A DNA stretch of 64,000 nt from NCBI GenBank assembly GCA_008501735.1, contig QQUF01000008.1:242715-306714 (forward strand). The letters are read 5' to 3'. This stretch comes from Calditrichota bacterium. Lineage in GTDB: Bacteria; CLD3. The notes beneath the pieces are model-generated. The model saw only the letters and a list, made by a program, of their open reading frames with translations. It was not told the origin of the DNA and searched no databases. The position numbers and the translations under genes were made by a program. Numbering within the stretch: position 1 is the stretch's first letter; every line of letters starts with the position of its first letter. Shown here one piece after another: positions 34,135 through 42,516 of this stretch.

Positions 34135-36345
34135 ATGAGAGTACTTGTTTTATCGTTAATAATTTTCACAACTTCTTTTGCATTCGCAAGGACACAATTA
34201 CCAAGAAATTATCTTGAATTAGAGAAAGAACTTTCAACGAGTCAGAACACCATTGTAAAATACCAACAAGGTCAAGACTACTTCATTTTACTTGGTTTGA
34301 AAGAACCCAAAAGAAACGAACCAACACTTTTCAGGACAAGGTTAACTGATTCTCCACAACTTGAATGGGAAGTTTTGGACCTTGATATTCCTGTTCTTGA
34401 GCTAACTGCCGATTCAGAAGGAATTTTTATTTTAACCGATGAAGGCTTGTTTTTCAGTTCAGATGAAGGAAGAAGTTTTTTCAAGTCTGTAACTTTTGAA
34501 CCAAAAGATAACTTTTCAGATTTTGTAAAAGTGCTCAAAGATTCACCTGAGTTTCTCAATCCTTACAGTTCTTCACAAAAGTATTTAAATCAAATCAATG
34601 ATTTACCACCTTACGTTCCGCTTGTAAATGATACTATTCTTTGGGATACAGCACAAGTTTTGCTTCAAACAATTCTTCCAAGTGGTTCATTATTTTTTAT
34701 GCACGGAAGAGTAACAACAGGTGATTCGGGATTAATTCACATAATAGCTGTTCAGGAAGATGAACATTTAAAATACTTAAGAAGCGATGATTATGGAGAG
34801 AGTTTTACAAGCCCTGTGATCCTTGCTGATACAGTAGCAGGAATCCGTAAAGTAATTGCAACAGAAGATAATGTTTATGGTTACGCGATAAATTCTACAT
34901 CTTCTTCCGACCCAAAACAAATTTTAGTTGTCAGTAATGATAAAGGCTTGAGTTGGAATCCATCAATAACATTTCCGTTTGGAACACAGTCTAACTTTAC
35001 AGCAAGAAATGATACAGTTTATGATTACCAAGAAGGTGGAGCAAGTGGCACGATTTGGCAAGCGAAGAGTTTTGATACAGGCAACACATTTGGTTCTTAT
35101 GCACCGATAACCGACTCAATTTATGCTTCAATCCAAAGACCACAAATGTCGATTGGTGGTAATACAATTGCTTACATTCGTACGGGAAACGATACATTAT
35201 TTTCAGGAAGTTATCTTTACCGTTCATTTGATTTAGGTGATAATTGGTTACCTCCTTTAGGGATTCTGAACCCTCAAGGTATTAATTCTTCAAGTCGTTC
35301 AAATCTTTATTTTCACGATGATAAATTTCATTTTATCAAAGGACAAGGTTTTCTTGTTTACACTCGTAGTAATAACTATGGAAATACATTTATACCTATG
35401 TTGAGTTTATGTACTTCACTAAACCCAAATTCAATTTGTGCTGGAGGAGGTGAAATAAATATTGTTTCTAATAAAAATAATGTCTGTGCAACTTTCATTG
35501 ACGATACATACTTTGTAATTGACCATTTACAAATCCGATTTTCCCGAGATAACGGAGACAGTTGGTCTCAACCTATTACAGCTTCACAACAAATACAAGG
35601 TTTTGATTATTTAGATACCATATTTTCATCTGCAATTGATGATAGTTTATTTTATGTGGTTTATGAAGCAAGTAAAGAGTTAGTGAGTTCCAATAGTTGG
35701 GATTCAAGACTTTTCTTCCGCAGAGGTTTTTACAAATTTCCACTTTGTTCACTTTTTGTAGATACTTTAGATTTTACTTCTCTTCCTTTACCGAACATCC
35801 TTGAAACAGAGTTTGTCCTTAGTAACACGGGAAACACCTTACTTGAAATAAAAAACATTGAATTTCCCGAAGGAGTTACTCTAACAAATCAACCTGATTC
35901 TACCTTTTTAGTAGAACCTGACTCATTAAAGTCAGTTGGGATCACAGTTGATTTTACAAAAGTTGGAATTAGTGAAATAGTTCTTCACACAAACGAACAA
36001 CTTGATTCTGTCAAAACAATTTTGGTCAAAATTGACACAACAACTACAGGAATTTCTGAAAATGAGAACTTACTTGAGAATTTTAAATTAGAACATAACT
36101 ACCCAAATCCATTTAATCCGACTACAATTATCAATTATCAGCTATCAGTGAACAGTGAAGGGAAACTAATAATCTTTAATGTTCTTGGTCAGAAGGTTAG
36201 AGAATTTGAGTTGACTGAACAAATTGGTTCTGTTGTTTGGAATGGAACAGACAGTTTGGGTAAGCAAGTTAGTAGTGGAGTTTATTTGTATCGTTTGGAA
36301 AGTGGAGAATTTCAGAAAGCTAAAAAGATGATTTTACTTAGGTAA
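34135..36345 (+). CDS. Secreted repeat protein with T9SS sorting domain (paralog B)
   Basis: This 736-residue protein starts with a signal peptide (MRVLVLSLIIFTTSFAFA). Residues about 150-590 have the same Asp-box propeller elements as its neighbour (SNDKGLSW, SFDLGDNW, SNNYGNTF, SRDNGDSW). QINDLPPYVPLVNDTILWD and FMHGRVTTGDSG line up with QINDLPPMAPTIWDTILWD and FMHGRVTADDSG in paralog A, so the two arose by duplication and now share a divergent promoter region. The tail is a T9SS sorting domain (NYPNPFNPTTIINYQ, WNGTDSLG, GVYLYRLE, KKMILLR). Secreted through the outer membrane; cargo function unknown. Confidence 0.83.
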   Translation: MRVLVLSLIIFTTSFAFARTQLPRNYLELEKELSTSQNTIVKYQQGQDYFILLGLKEPKRNEPTLFRTRLTDSPQLEWEVLDLDIPVLELTADSEGIFILTDEGLFFSSDEGRSFFKSVTFEPKDNFSDFVKVLKDSPEFLNPYSSSQKYLNQINDLPPYVPLVNDTILWDTAQVLLQTILPSGSLFFMHGRVTTGDSGLIHIIAVQEDEHLKYLRSDDYGESFTSPVILADTVAGIRKVIATEDNVYGYAINSTSSSDPKQILVVSNDKGLSWNPSITFPFGTQSNFTARNDTVYDYQEGGASGTIWQAKSFDTGNTFGSYAPITDSIYASIQRPQMSIGGNTIAYIRTGNDTLFSGSYLYRSFDLGDNWLPPLGILNPQGINSSSRSNLYFHDDKFHFIKGQGFLVYTRSNNYGNTFIPMLSLCTSLNPNSICAGGGEINIVSNKNNVCATFIDDTYFVIDHLQIRFSRDNGDSWSQPITASQQIQGFDYLDTIFSSAIDDSLFYVVYEASKELVSSNSWDSRLFFRRGFYKFPLCSLFVDTLDFTSLPLPNILETEFVLSNTGNTLLEIKNIEFPEGVTLTNQPDSTFLVEPDSLKSVGITVDFTKVGISEIVLHTNEQLDSVKTILVKIDTTTTGISENENLLENFKLEHNYPNPFNPTTIINYQLSVNSEGKLIIFNVLGQKVREFELTEQIGSVVWNGTDSLGKQVSSGVYLYRLESGEFQKAKKMILLR

Positions 36346-36474
36346 TTTTGAATTTGTTGCTGTGAGTAAAGAGTTTTCATTTTAAAACAATTTCCTTTGA
36401 AAAAAATAAAAGAGTCATTAAATTTCGCTCCCTTTTTAAGAAGGTCAATTTTAACTCAACTCGGAGAATTCAAA

Positions 36475-36681
36475 ATGGGCAAAGGTGCCATTAAAAAATC
36501 TGCTGGTAAAACAGGACAAAAAAAAGGTGATGTTCTCACTGGTGCAAGAATTGCTCCGGACGGAACTCCTTATTCTTACGTTCAGTACATTACAAGCGAT
36601 GTCTCAGCAAAAGGCGGAGTTTCTTTCAAAAGTAGAATCGTTCCTGTCTGGGCTGGAAACGAAAAAGAAATTTACGGTTAG
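36475..36681 (+). CDS. Small basic protein of unknown function
   Basis: The preferred start is the ATG at 36475, with GGAGAA about 7 nt upstream; a longer reading from 36397 would add 26 residues without support. The 68 residues begin MGKGAIKKSAGKTGQKKGD, very Lys/Gly-rich, then turn to a beta-rich segment with SYVQYITSDVSAKGG. I do not recognise the family. The opening MGKG with a run of Lys recalls tiny ribosome-associated proteins such as Thx, but the rest does not match. It is a stand-alone gene upstream of feoAB. Confidence 0.55.
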   Translation: MGKGAIKKSAGKTGQKKGDVLTGARIAPDGTPYSYVQYITSDVSAKGGVSFKSRIVPVWAGNEKEIYG

Positions 36682-36853
36682 AAATTCTTCTTTTAGAATT
36701 TCTAACTTTCCTTCAAAAATCCTACCAAAGTTTATCCCAAACTAATTTTTTCTTCTTTGTAAATTCAAAATTTTAGCGTTGTTTTTTTATGCTTTTTTGT
36801 TAAATTTACTATTGAAATTAAATCTCAATAGTAAACAATTAGGTTCTACATAA

Positions 36854-37066
36854 ATGACGTTAGCAAATTGTAAAGTTGGTTTCAAAGGTCTCATCAAAAA
36901 TTTATCAGACATTGAAGACAACATTTATCTTTTAGAAAATGGTTTTACTCCCGGTCAGGAAGTTGAAATACTTTCTGTTTCTCCATTTGGAGGACCAATC
37001 GGAGTTCAAATTCGAGGAACAATTTTGGCTCTCAGACGGGAAGAAGCCTTATGCATTCAAGTCTAA
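36854..37066 (+). CDS. feoA: Ferrous iron transport protein A
   Basis: This 70-residue SH3-like protein assists FeoB. Typical FeoA positions include GFTPGQEVEILSVSPFGGPI and RREEALCIQV at the end. It overlaps the start of feoB by 16 nt, which implies tight translational coupling of the two. A Fur-type operator was not evident upstream. Confidence 0.9.
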   Translation: MTLANCKVGFKGLIKNLSDIEDNIYLLENGFTPGQEVEILSVSPFGGPIGVQIRGTILALRREEALCIQV

Positions 37067-39006
37067 AGGAAACTAAAAGTGTTGTTTTAGTTGGACAACC
37101 GAATGCAGGAAAAACTACTCTTTTTAATGCCTTAACAGGAAGCAATTTTCAAACAGGAAATTATCCCGGAGTAACAGTCGATTACTCTTTTGGGAAACCA
37201 GATTCCAAATTTAAAATCCAAAATAAATTCCAAATTATTGATTCACCAGGGCTTAACAGCCTTAATGCAAAATCAGAAGACGAAAAAGTTACGGTTAGCT
37301 GTTTAGCGAATCACCCAAAATTCGGAACTCCTGATTTGGTGATTTGTGTTGTTGATGCGACACAGCTTTCAAGACAACTTTACCTTCTCAAGCAACTTAA
37401 AGAGTCGAATTTTAGAATTGTCGTAGCTGTAACAATGTTGGACATTTTGGTAAAAAAGAATCTCAAAATTGATCTAACAAAACTTTCAGAAAAGTTTGAA
37501 ATTCCCTTTGTTGAAGTAAATGGAAGAACTGTTAGCGGAATCAAAGAACTAATGGAAAAAGTCGATTCCGAACTTTTGGAGAAAGATATCCCTGTTCCAA
37601 AATTGATAACAGATTTTTCAAAAGAATACATTCTTGGCTCTTTCAAAGAAATTGCTCTGATTGAAAATGAAGTTCTTAACCACACAAAACCAGACTTAAA
37701 ATCAGCAAGTGAAAAATTAAATATAATCTCTCAAGCAAGTCACTCTACACGAAAAGCAGATGAAAGCTTATTTCTCCACCCAATTCTGGGCGGATTTTTA
37801 TTTCTTGTAATTATGGGGTCTCTCTTCACTTCAATCTACTGGCTTGCTGCTCCTTTAATGGATTTGGTCGATGAGTTTTTTGGATTTACCTCTGGATTAG
37901 TTATTGATGCTTTGCCTGACTCTGTTTTACGTGATTTGGTTGTTGACGGATTGATTGCAGGAGTTGGTTCTGTGATAATTTTTGTCCCACAAATTATGAT
38001 TCTTTTTCTGCTGATGGGAATTTTGGAAGATTCAGGTTATCTTTCGCGTGCTGCAGTGATTATTGATTGGCCCCTAAAAAAGCTCGGACTTAGCGGTCGT
38101 TCTTTTGTTCCAATGCTCAGTGGTTTTGCTTGTGCAATTCCTGGAATGATGGCAGCAAGGACAATCCCGAACTTGCGTGAAAGAATGCTTACAATTTTCG
38201 TGATGCCTTTGATGAGTTGTAGTGCAAGACTTCCTGTTTATGCTTTGCTTCTAACTTTCATAACGCCCGAAGACAAGCCTTGGATTGGCGGAATTTCTTT
38301 GATGTTTTTGTACGCAGCGAGTTTGTTCTTTGGATCACTTGCAGCTGGAATCGCTAAAAAATTTGTGCAAAGTTCAGGGAATTCAATTTTCTCTTTAGAA
38401 CTGCCTTCTTACAAATTCCCTGTTCCAAAATTAATTTTGCGTTCGACTTTTAATCGCACAAAATCTTACGTTACGAATGCAGGGGTTCCAATAATTGTAA
38501 TTTCTTTGGTTCTTTGGTTTTTCACTTACTTTCCCGGAGCACCTGAAAATATTCCCGAAGAGGAACAACTTGACAGAATCGAATATTCTTATGCTTCGAG
38601 TGTGAGCAAAATTCTTGAACCTGTTTTGCACCCAATGGGAGCAGATTGGCGAGTTGGAGTTTCTTTGATTGCTTCTTTCGCGGCACGTGAAGTTTTCGTA
38701 AGCAGTATGGCTTTGATTTTTCACGTAACTGGCGAAGACGACGACACTTTACAGGAAAACCTTTTGCAAAGTATGCGAGAAGCAAAAATTCAATCCACGG
38801 GCGAAAAACTTTTTACTTTTTCAACAGTAATTGGACTTCTGGTATTTTTTAACATCGCATTGCAGTGTTTGACAACTGTTGCAGTTGCTAAGAAAGAAAC
38901 AGGTGGTTGGAAAATTCCAATTATTCAAGTCGTCGTTTACACCGGAATGGCTTACGTTTTGGCAATTATTACAGTTCAAGGACTTCGAGTTTTGGGTTTT
39001 GACTAA
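37051..39006 (+). CDS. feoB: Ferrous iron transporter B
   Basis: This inner-membrane Fe2+ importer has an N-terminal GTPase: G1 GQPNAGKT (about residues 15-22), NYPGVTVDYS around G2, DSPGLNSL as G3, and a diverged G4 (VAVTMLDIL) where NKxD would be. The C-terminal membrane domain contains Gate motifs (VPMLSGFACAIPGMM, SCSARLPVY) and about eight helices. At 651 residues it is shorter than the 700-plus of E. coli. Starting ATG overlaps feoA, and the downstream ATPase gene starts directly after its stop codon. Confidence 0.95.
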   Translation: MHSSLKETKSVVLVGQPNAGKTTLFNALTGSNFQTGNYPGVTVDYSFGKPDSKFKIQNKFQIIDSPGLNSLNAKSEDEKVTVSCLANHPKFGTPDLVICVVDATQLSRQLYLLKQLKESNFRIVVAVTMLDILVKKNLKIDLTKLSEKFEIPFVEVNGRTVSGIKELMEKVDSELLEKDIPVPKLITDFSKEYILGSFKEIALIENEVLNHTKPDLKSASEKLNIISQASHSTRKADESLFLHPILGGFLFLVIMGSLFTSIYWLAAPLMDLVDEFFGFTSGLVIDALPDSVLRDLVVDGLIAGVGSVIIFVPQIMILFLLMGILEDSGYLSRAAVIIDWPLKKLGLSGRSFVPMLSGFACAIPGMMAARTIPNLRERMLTIFVMPLMSCSARLPVYALLLTFITPEDKPWIGGISLMFLYAASLFFGSLAAGIAKKFVQSSGNSIFSLELPSYKFPVPKLILRSTFNRTKSYVTNAGVPIIVISLVLWFFTYFPGAPENIPEEEQLDRIEYSYASSVSKILEPVLHPMGADWRVGVSLIASFAAREVFVSSMALIFHVTGEDDDTLQENLLQSMREAKIQSTGEKLFTFSTVIGLLVFFNIALQCLTTVAVAKKETGGWKIPIIQVVVYTGMAYVLAIITVQGLRVLGFD

Positions 39007-39795
39007 ATGATTTTTTTGAGAGAAATTACTTTAGGTAAAACGAGCAAAAAGTCTTTTCCTTTCAACTTACCGACGATTCAAAATTTAGACTCCTTGACGT
39101 TTGGCTCAGAAGTAACTTTTCTGGTTGGCGAAAATGGTTCTGGGAAATCGACTCTAATCGAAGCAATTGCTCTTGGTGCAAAGTTAGTCGGAGTTGGAAG
39201 TGAGAACCTTGAAGACGACGAAAGCCTTTTCCCTTCAAAAAAATTATCGAAAGAATTGAAATTTATCTTTAGTCAAAGACCTTTGCGAGGTTTGTTTTTC
39301 AGAGCCGAAGATTGTTTTGGTTTTACCAAAAGAATCAAAAGTGAAATGCGAGAGCTTGAGGCTTTTGAAAAAGATTTTAGCGAAAAACTTTCAGGTTATG
39401 GAAAAGAACTCGCAGTCGGAACTGTTCGTGGGCAAAGAGTTGCTTTGGAGCAAAAGTATGGAAAAAATCCTCACGCAAAATCTCACGGCGAAACCTTCCT
39501 TGACCTTTTTCAGAAACGAGTTGTATCAAAAGGTCTTTACTTATTAGACGAACCTGAAACTCCACTTTCGCCACTTCGTCAACTTGCTTTACTTTCTCTT
39601 TTGAAGGAAATGATTTCAAAAGGTTGTCAATTTATCATTGCAACTCATTCGCCAATTTTGATGGCTTTTCCAAAGGCAAGAATTTATTGCTTTGGTGAAA
39701 ATGAGATTCGAGAATCAAGTTATGAAAAAGTTGAACACGTTAGTTTAACAAAAGCATTTTTGGAAAACCCTGAAAGTTTTTTGAGTAAACTTTAA
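39007..39795 (+). CDS. Predicted AAA/ABC-type ATPase (COG3910-like)
   Basis: The 262 residues have the Walker A loop FLVGENGSGKSTLIE (about 41-55), then a helical middle region and the YLLDEPETPLSP Walker B/D-loop with ATHSPILMAFP as the switch His. The family of soluble ATPases related to SMC/RecF heads is best described as COG3910; its role is unknown. Starting ATG follows the feoB stop without a spacer, so it is translated by termination-reinitiation or shares a ribosome with feoB. A link to iron uptake is only contextual. Confidence 0.78.
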   Translation: MIFLREITLGKTSKKSFPFNLPTIQNLDSLTFGSEVTFLVGENGSGKSTLIEAIALGAKLVGVGSENLEDDESLFPSKKLSKELKFIFSQRPLRGLFFRAEDCFGFTKRIKSEMRELEAFEKDFSEKLSGYGKELAVGTVRGQRVALEQKYGKNPHAKSHGETFLDLFQKRVVSKGLYLLDEPETPLSPLRQLALLSLLKEMISKGCQFIIATHSPILMAFPKARIYCFGENEIRESSYEKVEHVSLTKAFLENPESFLSKL

Positions 39796-39837
39796 ATGTA
39801 AAGGTTACATTAAGCCCTTTAAAATTTTGGAGCTTTT

Positions 39838-41088
39838 TTGAAACCATTTTTAATGAGGTTAGTCGGTTATGACTCACAAATCCCTCTAAACTCACGTTAT
39901 TCGTTTAACTACTATTCGCGTTCTTACGTTTTAATTGCAATTTACTTTTCTTTTGCTTCTATTTTTGAAATTGTTCTTACAAAGTCTTTCCAAGCAACTC
40001 CACAGCAGCTTTCAATTATTTTTACTCTTGCAACTTCTGCAAATTTGATTTCAATTTTTGCTTTACGGAAAGTAAGCAGTGCTTCAAGGCTTAAGGTTTT
40101 GTTAGTAACGATTTCACTTGGAGCTTTGAGTTATTGTTTGCTTGCAACGACTTATTTTTACAAAGTAGCTTTTTTTGCAATTACAATTATGAGTATTCAT
40201 TATTTTGCGAATCCTGTTTACCTTCTTTGTAACACTTCATTTCTAAGAGAGATTTATGACAAGAAATTTCGCGGAAGGCTTTTTAGTGTTACACAATCAA
40301 TTGGCTTTTTGGTCTCAATTGTTGTTTCGTTGACGATTCCTCCACTTTTGGATTTTTATCCAAATTCTTATGTCTTTTTCTTTCCTATTGTTGGTGCGTT
40401 GGCATTCTTCGGAATTTTTCGGCTTCAAAGAATGAAACTAAAACCGACTGCTTGGAAAGTTCGAGAACGGGAGCCAGTTTTTAAGACATTGTTTTCAGTC
40501 TTAAATCCGAGAGAACCTTTCTTTTATTTTGAAATGTTTTTTATGGTTTATGGGTTTGGTTTTTTGATGAACTTGCCTGTTCAACTTACATTTTTTGAAC
40601 AAGAGTTAAACCTTAACTACACAGATTTTGGAATCGCTTGGATTTTGATTCCCAATTTACTTTTAGCAAGTCTTTCGTTTGGGTTTGGAAGGTTTTTTGA
40701 TAGGTTTGACCCTTTTAGAGTCGCCTCAATTTTCTTTCTGATTTTGGCATTTTTTAATCTTTTTCTTTATTTTAGCCAAAATCTAACTGATGTTTTTATT
40801 GCAAAAGGAATTTACGGAATTGCGATGTCAGGAGTAAATCTTGCTTGGAATCTTGGACCGCTTTACTTTGCTCACGATAGTGAATCTCCTGAAAGATACA
40901 TTTCAGCACACATTTTTCTTACAGGAGTTCGGGGTTTAGTCGCTCCACAACTTGGGATTTCGGTCGCAGATGCTTTTGGATTACGCGAAACATTTTTCGT
41001 TTGTTTTCTTGTTCTGTTGGTAGCATCTTTAGGAATGTTTGTTGCTTACAGGAAATTTGTTTTCCAAAAAGAAAAACAAATTATTTAA
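39838..41088 (+). CDS. Major facilitator superfamily transporter
   Basis: The TTG start at 39838 is chosen for the GGAG six nt upstream; an ATG at 39853 is the alternative. The 416 residues form twelve hydrophobic helices; the loop between helices 2 and 3 (KVSSASRLKV) and FGRFFDRFDPFR in the second half are the expected basic loops of an MFS protein. Substrate not predictable. Its stop codon overlaps, on the opposite strand, with the stop of the PilZ-like gene. Confidence 0.8.
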   Translation: MKPFLMRLVGYDSQIPLNSRYSFNYYSRSYVLIAIYFSFASIFEIVLTKSFQATPQQLSIIFTLATSANLISIFALRKVSSASRLKVLLVTISLGALSYCLLATTYFYKVAFFAITIMSIHYFANPVYLLCNTSFLREIYDKKFRGRLFSVTQSIGFLVSIVVSLTIPPLLDFYPNSYVFFFPIVGALAFFGIFRLQRMKLKPTAWKVREREPVFKTLFSVLNPREPFFYFEMFFMVYGFGFLMNLPVQLTFFEQELNLNYTDFGIAWILIPNLLLASLSFGFGRFFDRFDPFRVASIFFLILAFFNLFLYFSQNLTDVFIAKGIYGIAMSGVNLAWNLGPLYFAHDSESPERYISAHIFLTGVRGLVAPQLGISVADAFGLRETFFVCFLVLLVASLGMFVAYRKFVFQKEKQII

Positions 41089-41525
41089 ACAGCAAATTTC
41101 AAGTCATTTTGAGTGATGAGAGTTAATTTATTTTGATTCTCTTCCAAAATATTTTTCTTATTACTTGCAAACTCATCAATGTGCTCTTTGGTCTCAAGGT
41201 CAAGATTTATAAATTTGAGAATCATAATTTTGATACCATTTTCTACGAATTGGTAGTATTTAACAACTTTGAGCCAAACATTATCCAAGTAAATTTCATT
41301 GCTAATTTGGCAATTTACAAATGCAAAGTGATTAATTGTAGGAGGAAGTTTGTCTAAAGTAATACAAATCCCTGCACTATTAAGATTTAGAATTTGGCAT
41401 TTAAATTGTCTTCCTAAATCCAAATTTGGTAGCATATCATTTGCTGTTAAAAAAGCATACTTCTGAGTTGGGAAAAAGAACAACTCTAAATTTAATTTGT
41501 CATTAGAAACGGTAGAAGTTTCCAT
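41085..41525 (-). CDS. Small PilZ-like protein
   Basis: This 146-residue protein has a segment QILNLNSAGICITLDK near residue 44, similar to the D/NxSxxG box of PilZ domains, which bind cyclic-di-GMP. The paired Arg residues of the canonical RxxxR motif are not obvious, so it may be a non-binding or highly diverged PilZ fold. It is convergent with the MFS gene, the two stop codons sharing the palindrome TTAA. HD-GYP cyclic-di-GMP phosphodiesterase genes are also present in the window, but that is not local context. Confidence 0.45.
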   Translation of the reverse strand: METSTVSNDKLNLELFFFPTQKYAFLTANDMLPNLDLGRQFKCQILNLNSAGICITLDKLPPTINHFAFVNCQISNEIYLDNVWLKVVKYYQFVENGIKIMILKFINLDLETKEHIDEFASNKKNILEENQNKLTLITQNDLKFAV

Positions 41526-41895
41526 AAAAATACCTCATTAAAAAAGCGAAACATTTAAGTTTAGAACAAAATAAAAATCTGAACTTAAAGTGATAACTTT
41601 TTTCGTTTTGTTACCTTTTTTGTTAGATGAACTTTGTAAAAACTACGACCAAATAAATCAGACAAATCCAAACAAATCTGTTGCTTAAAAATAATTTCAT
41701 TTTAAACCATTTTTGGTGGAAATACCCTTCAAGATAAAGTATGACTTAAAAAGTTTTTTGATTTAAATCAATTTTTAAAAATAAATTTAATTTTTTTCTA
41801 ATCTATAATTAGATGTTGATTTTGGTTAGCTTGAGTGTTACATTCCGCACTCGCCTAAATGACTTAATTTTTAATACTTAAAACGAAGGAAACTT
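41526..41895. other. 370-bp intergenic region between the PilZ-like gene and rpsU
   Basis: No gene was found. It carries the promoters of the divergent genes. On the rpsU side lie a perfect FNR-type palindrome at 41758-41771 and a TATAAT hexamer at 41804-41809 with no convincing -35 box. The leader to rpsU would be about 80 nt and contains GAAGGAA before the ATG. Confidence 0.5.
41758..41771. promoter_or_regulatory. FNR/CRP-type binding site
   Basis: TTGATTTAAATCAA is a perfect match to the FNR consensus TTGAT-N4-ATCAA and a perfect 14-bp palindrome. It is centred about 45 bp upstream of the TATAAT hexamer and 131 bp upstream of rpsU. AT-rich DNA raises the chance probability somewhat; no FNR family gene is in the window. 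Confidence 0.5.
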
Positions 41896-42090
41896 ATGCC
41901 TTTAGCAGTTAAAGTTGACGAAAACGAGCCTTTTGAAAAAGCACTTCGCAGATTCAAAAAGCAAATGATGCACTCAGGTATTCTCAAAAATTTAAGAGAA
42001 AATGCTTACTACACTAAGCCAAGTGAAAAGAAAAAAGTTGCTAAACGTAAAGCAATCCGCTTACAACGCAAACAAAGACATCACAACTAA
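41896..42090 (+). CDS. rpsU: Small ribosomal subunit protein bS21
   Basis: This 64-residue basic protein has FEKALRRFKKQMMHSGIL and a Lys/Arg-rich C-terminus, typical of bS21, which binds the 3' end of 16S rRNA. The ribosome site is GAAGGAAACTT. It is followed after 2 nt by the GTG start of methylmalonyl-CoA epimerase. Confidence 0.95.
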   Translation: MPLAVKVDENEPFEKALRRFKKQMMHSGILKNLRENAYYTKPSEKKKVAKRKAIRLQRKQRHHN

Positions 42091-42092
42091 AA

Positions 42093-42506
42093 GTGTCTTC
42101 ACTCCTTGACAAGATTGACCACTTGGGAATTGCTGTAAAATCAGTATCTGAGGGCTACAGAGTTTTTCCTTTAGCCTTTGGGCTAAAGCCTCACAAATTC
42201 GAGGAAGTTCCTGAACAAAAGGTCAAAGTCGCTTTTTACAAGGTTGGTGATTCCAACCTTGAGTTCCTTGAGCCGACTTCCGAAGAATCTCCAATCGCAA
42301 AATTTATCGCAAAACGTGGCGAAGGAATTCACCACATCTGTTTTAAAGTCAATGACATTTACCAAGCTCTTGAGAATCTCAAAAATGATGGTTACAGACT
42401 CATTGACGAAAAACCAAAAATCGGTGCTGAAAACAAATTAGTTGCTTTTCTTCACCCAAAAGATGCAAACGGAGTTCTGATTGAACTCTCGCAATCTCAA
42501 GGCTAA
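42093..42506 (+). CDS. mce: Methylmalonyl-CoA epimerase
   Basis: The 137-residue vicinal-oxygen-chelate enzyme interconverts (R)- and (S)-methylmalonyl-CoA. Sequence landmarks are KIDHLGIAVKSV with metal ligand His10, FLEPTSEESPIAKFI, GIHHICFKV with His, and VLIELSQ with the terminal Glu ligand. The start is GTG at 42093, 2 nt after the rpsU stop with no separate ribosome site, so translation likely depends on rpsU. It suggests a propionate or branched-chain pathway that needs B12; a B12 adenosyltransferase is found at 50515-51063. Confidence 0.92.
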   Translation: MSSLLDKIDHLGIAVKSVSEGYRVFPLAFGLKPHKFEEVPEQKVKVAFYKVGDSNLEFLEPTSEESPIAKFIAKRGEGIHHICFKVNDIYQALENLKNDGYRLIDEKPKIGAENKLVAFLHPKDANGVLIELSQSQG

Positions 42507-42516
42507 AAATTTAAAT

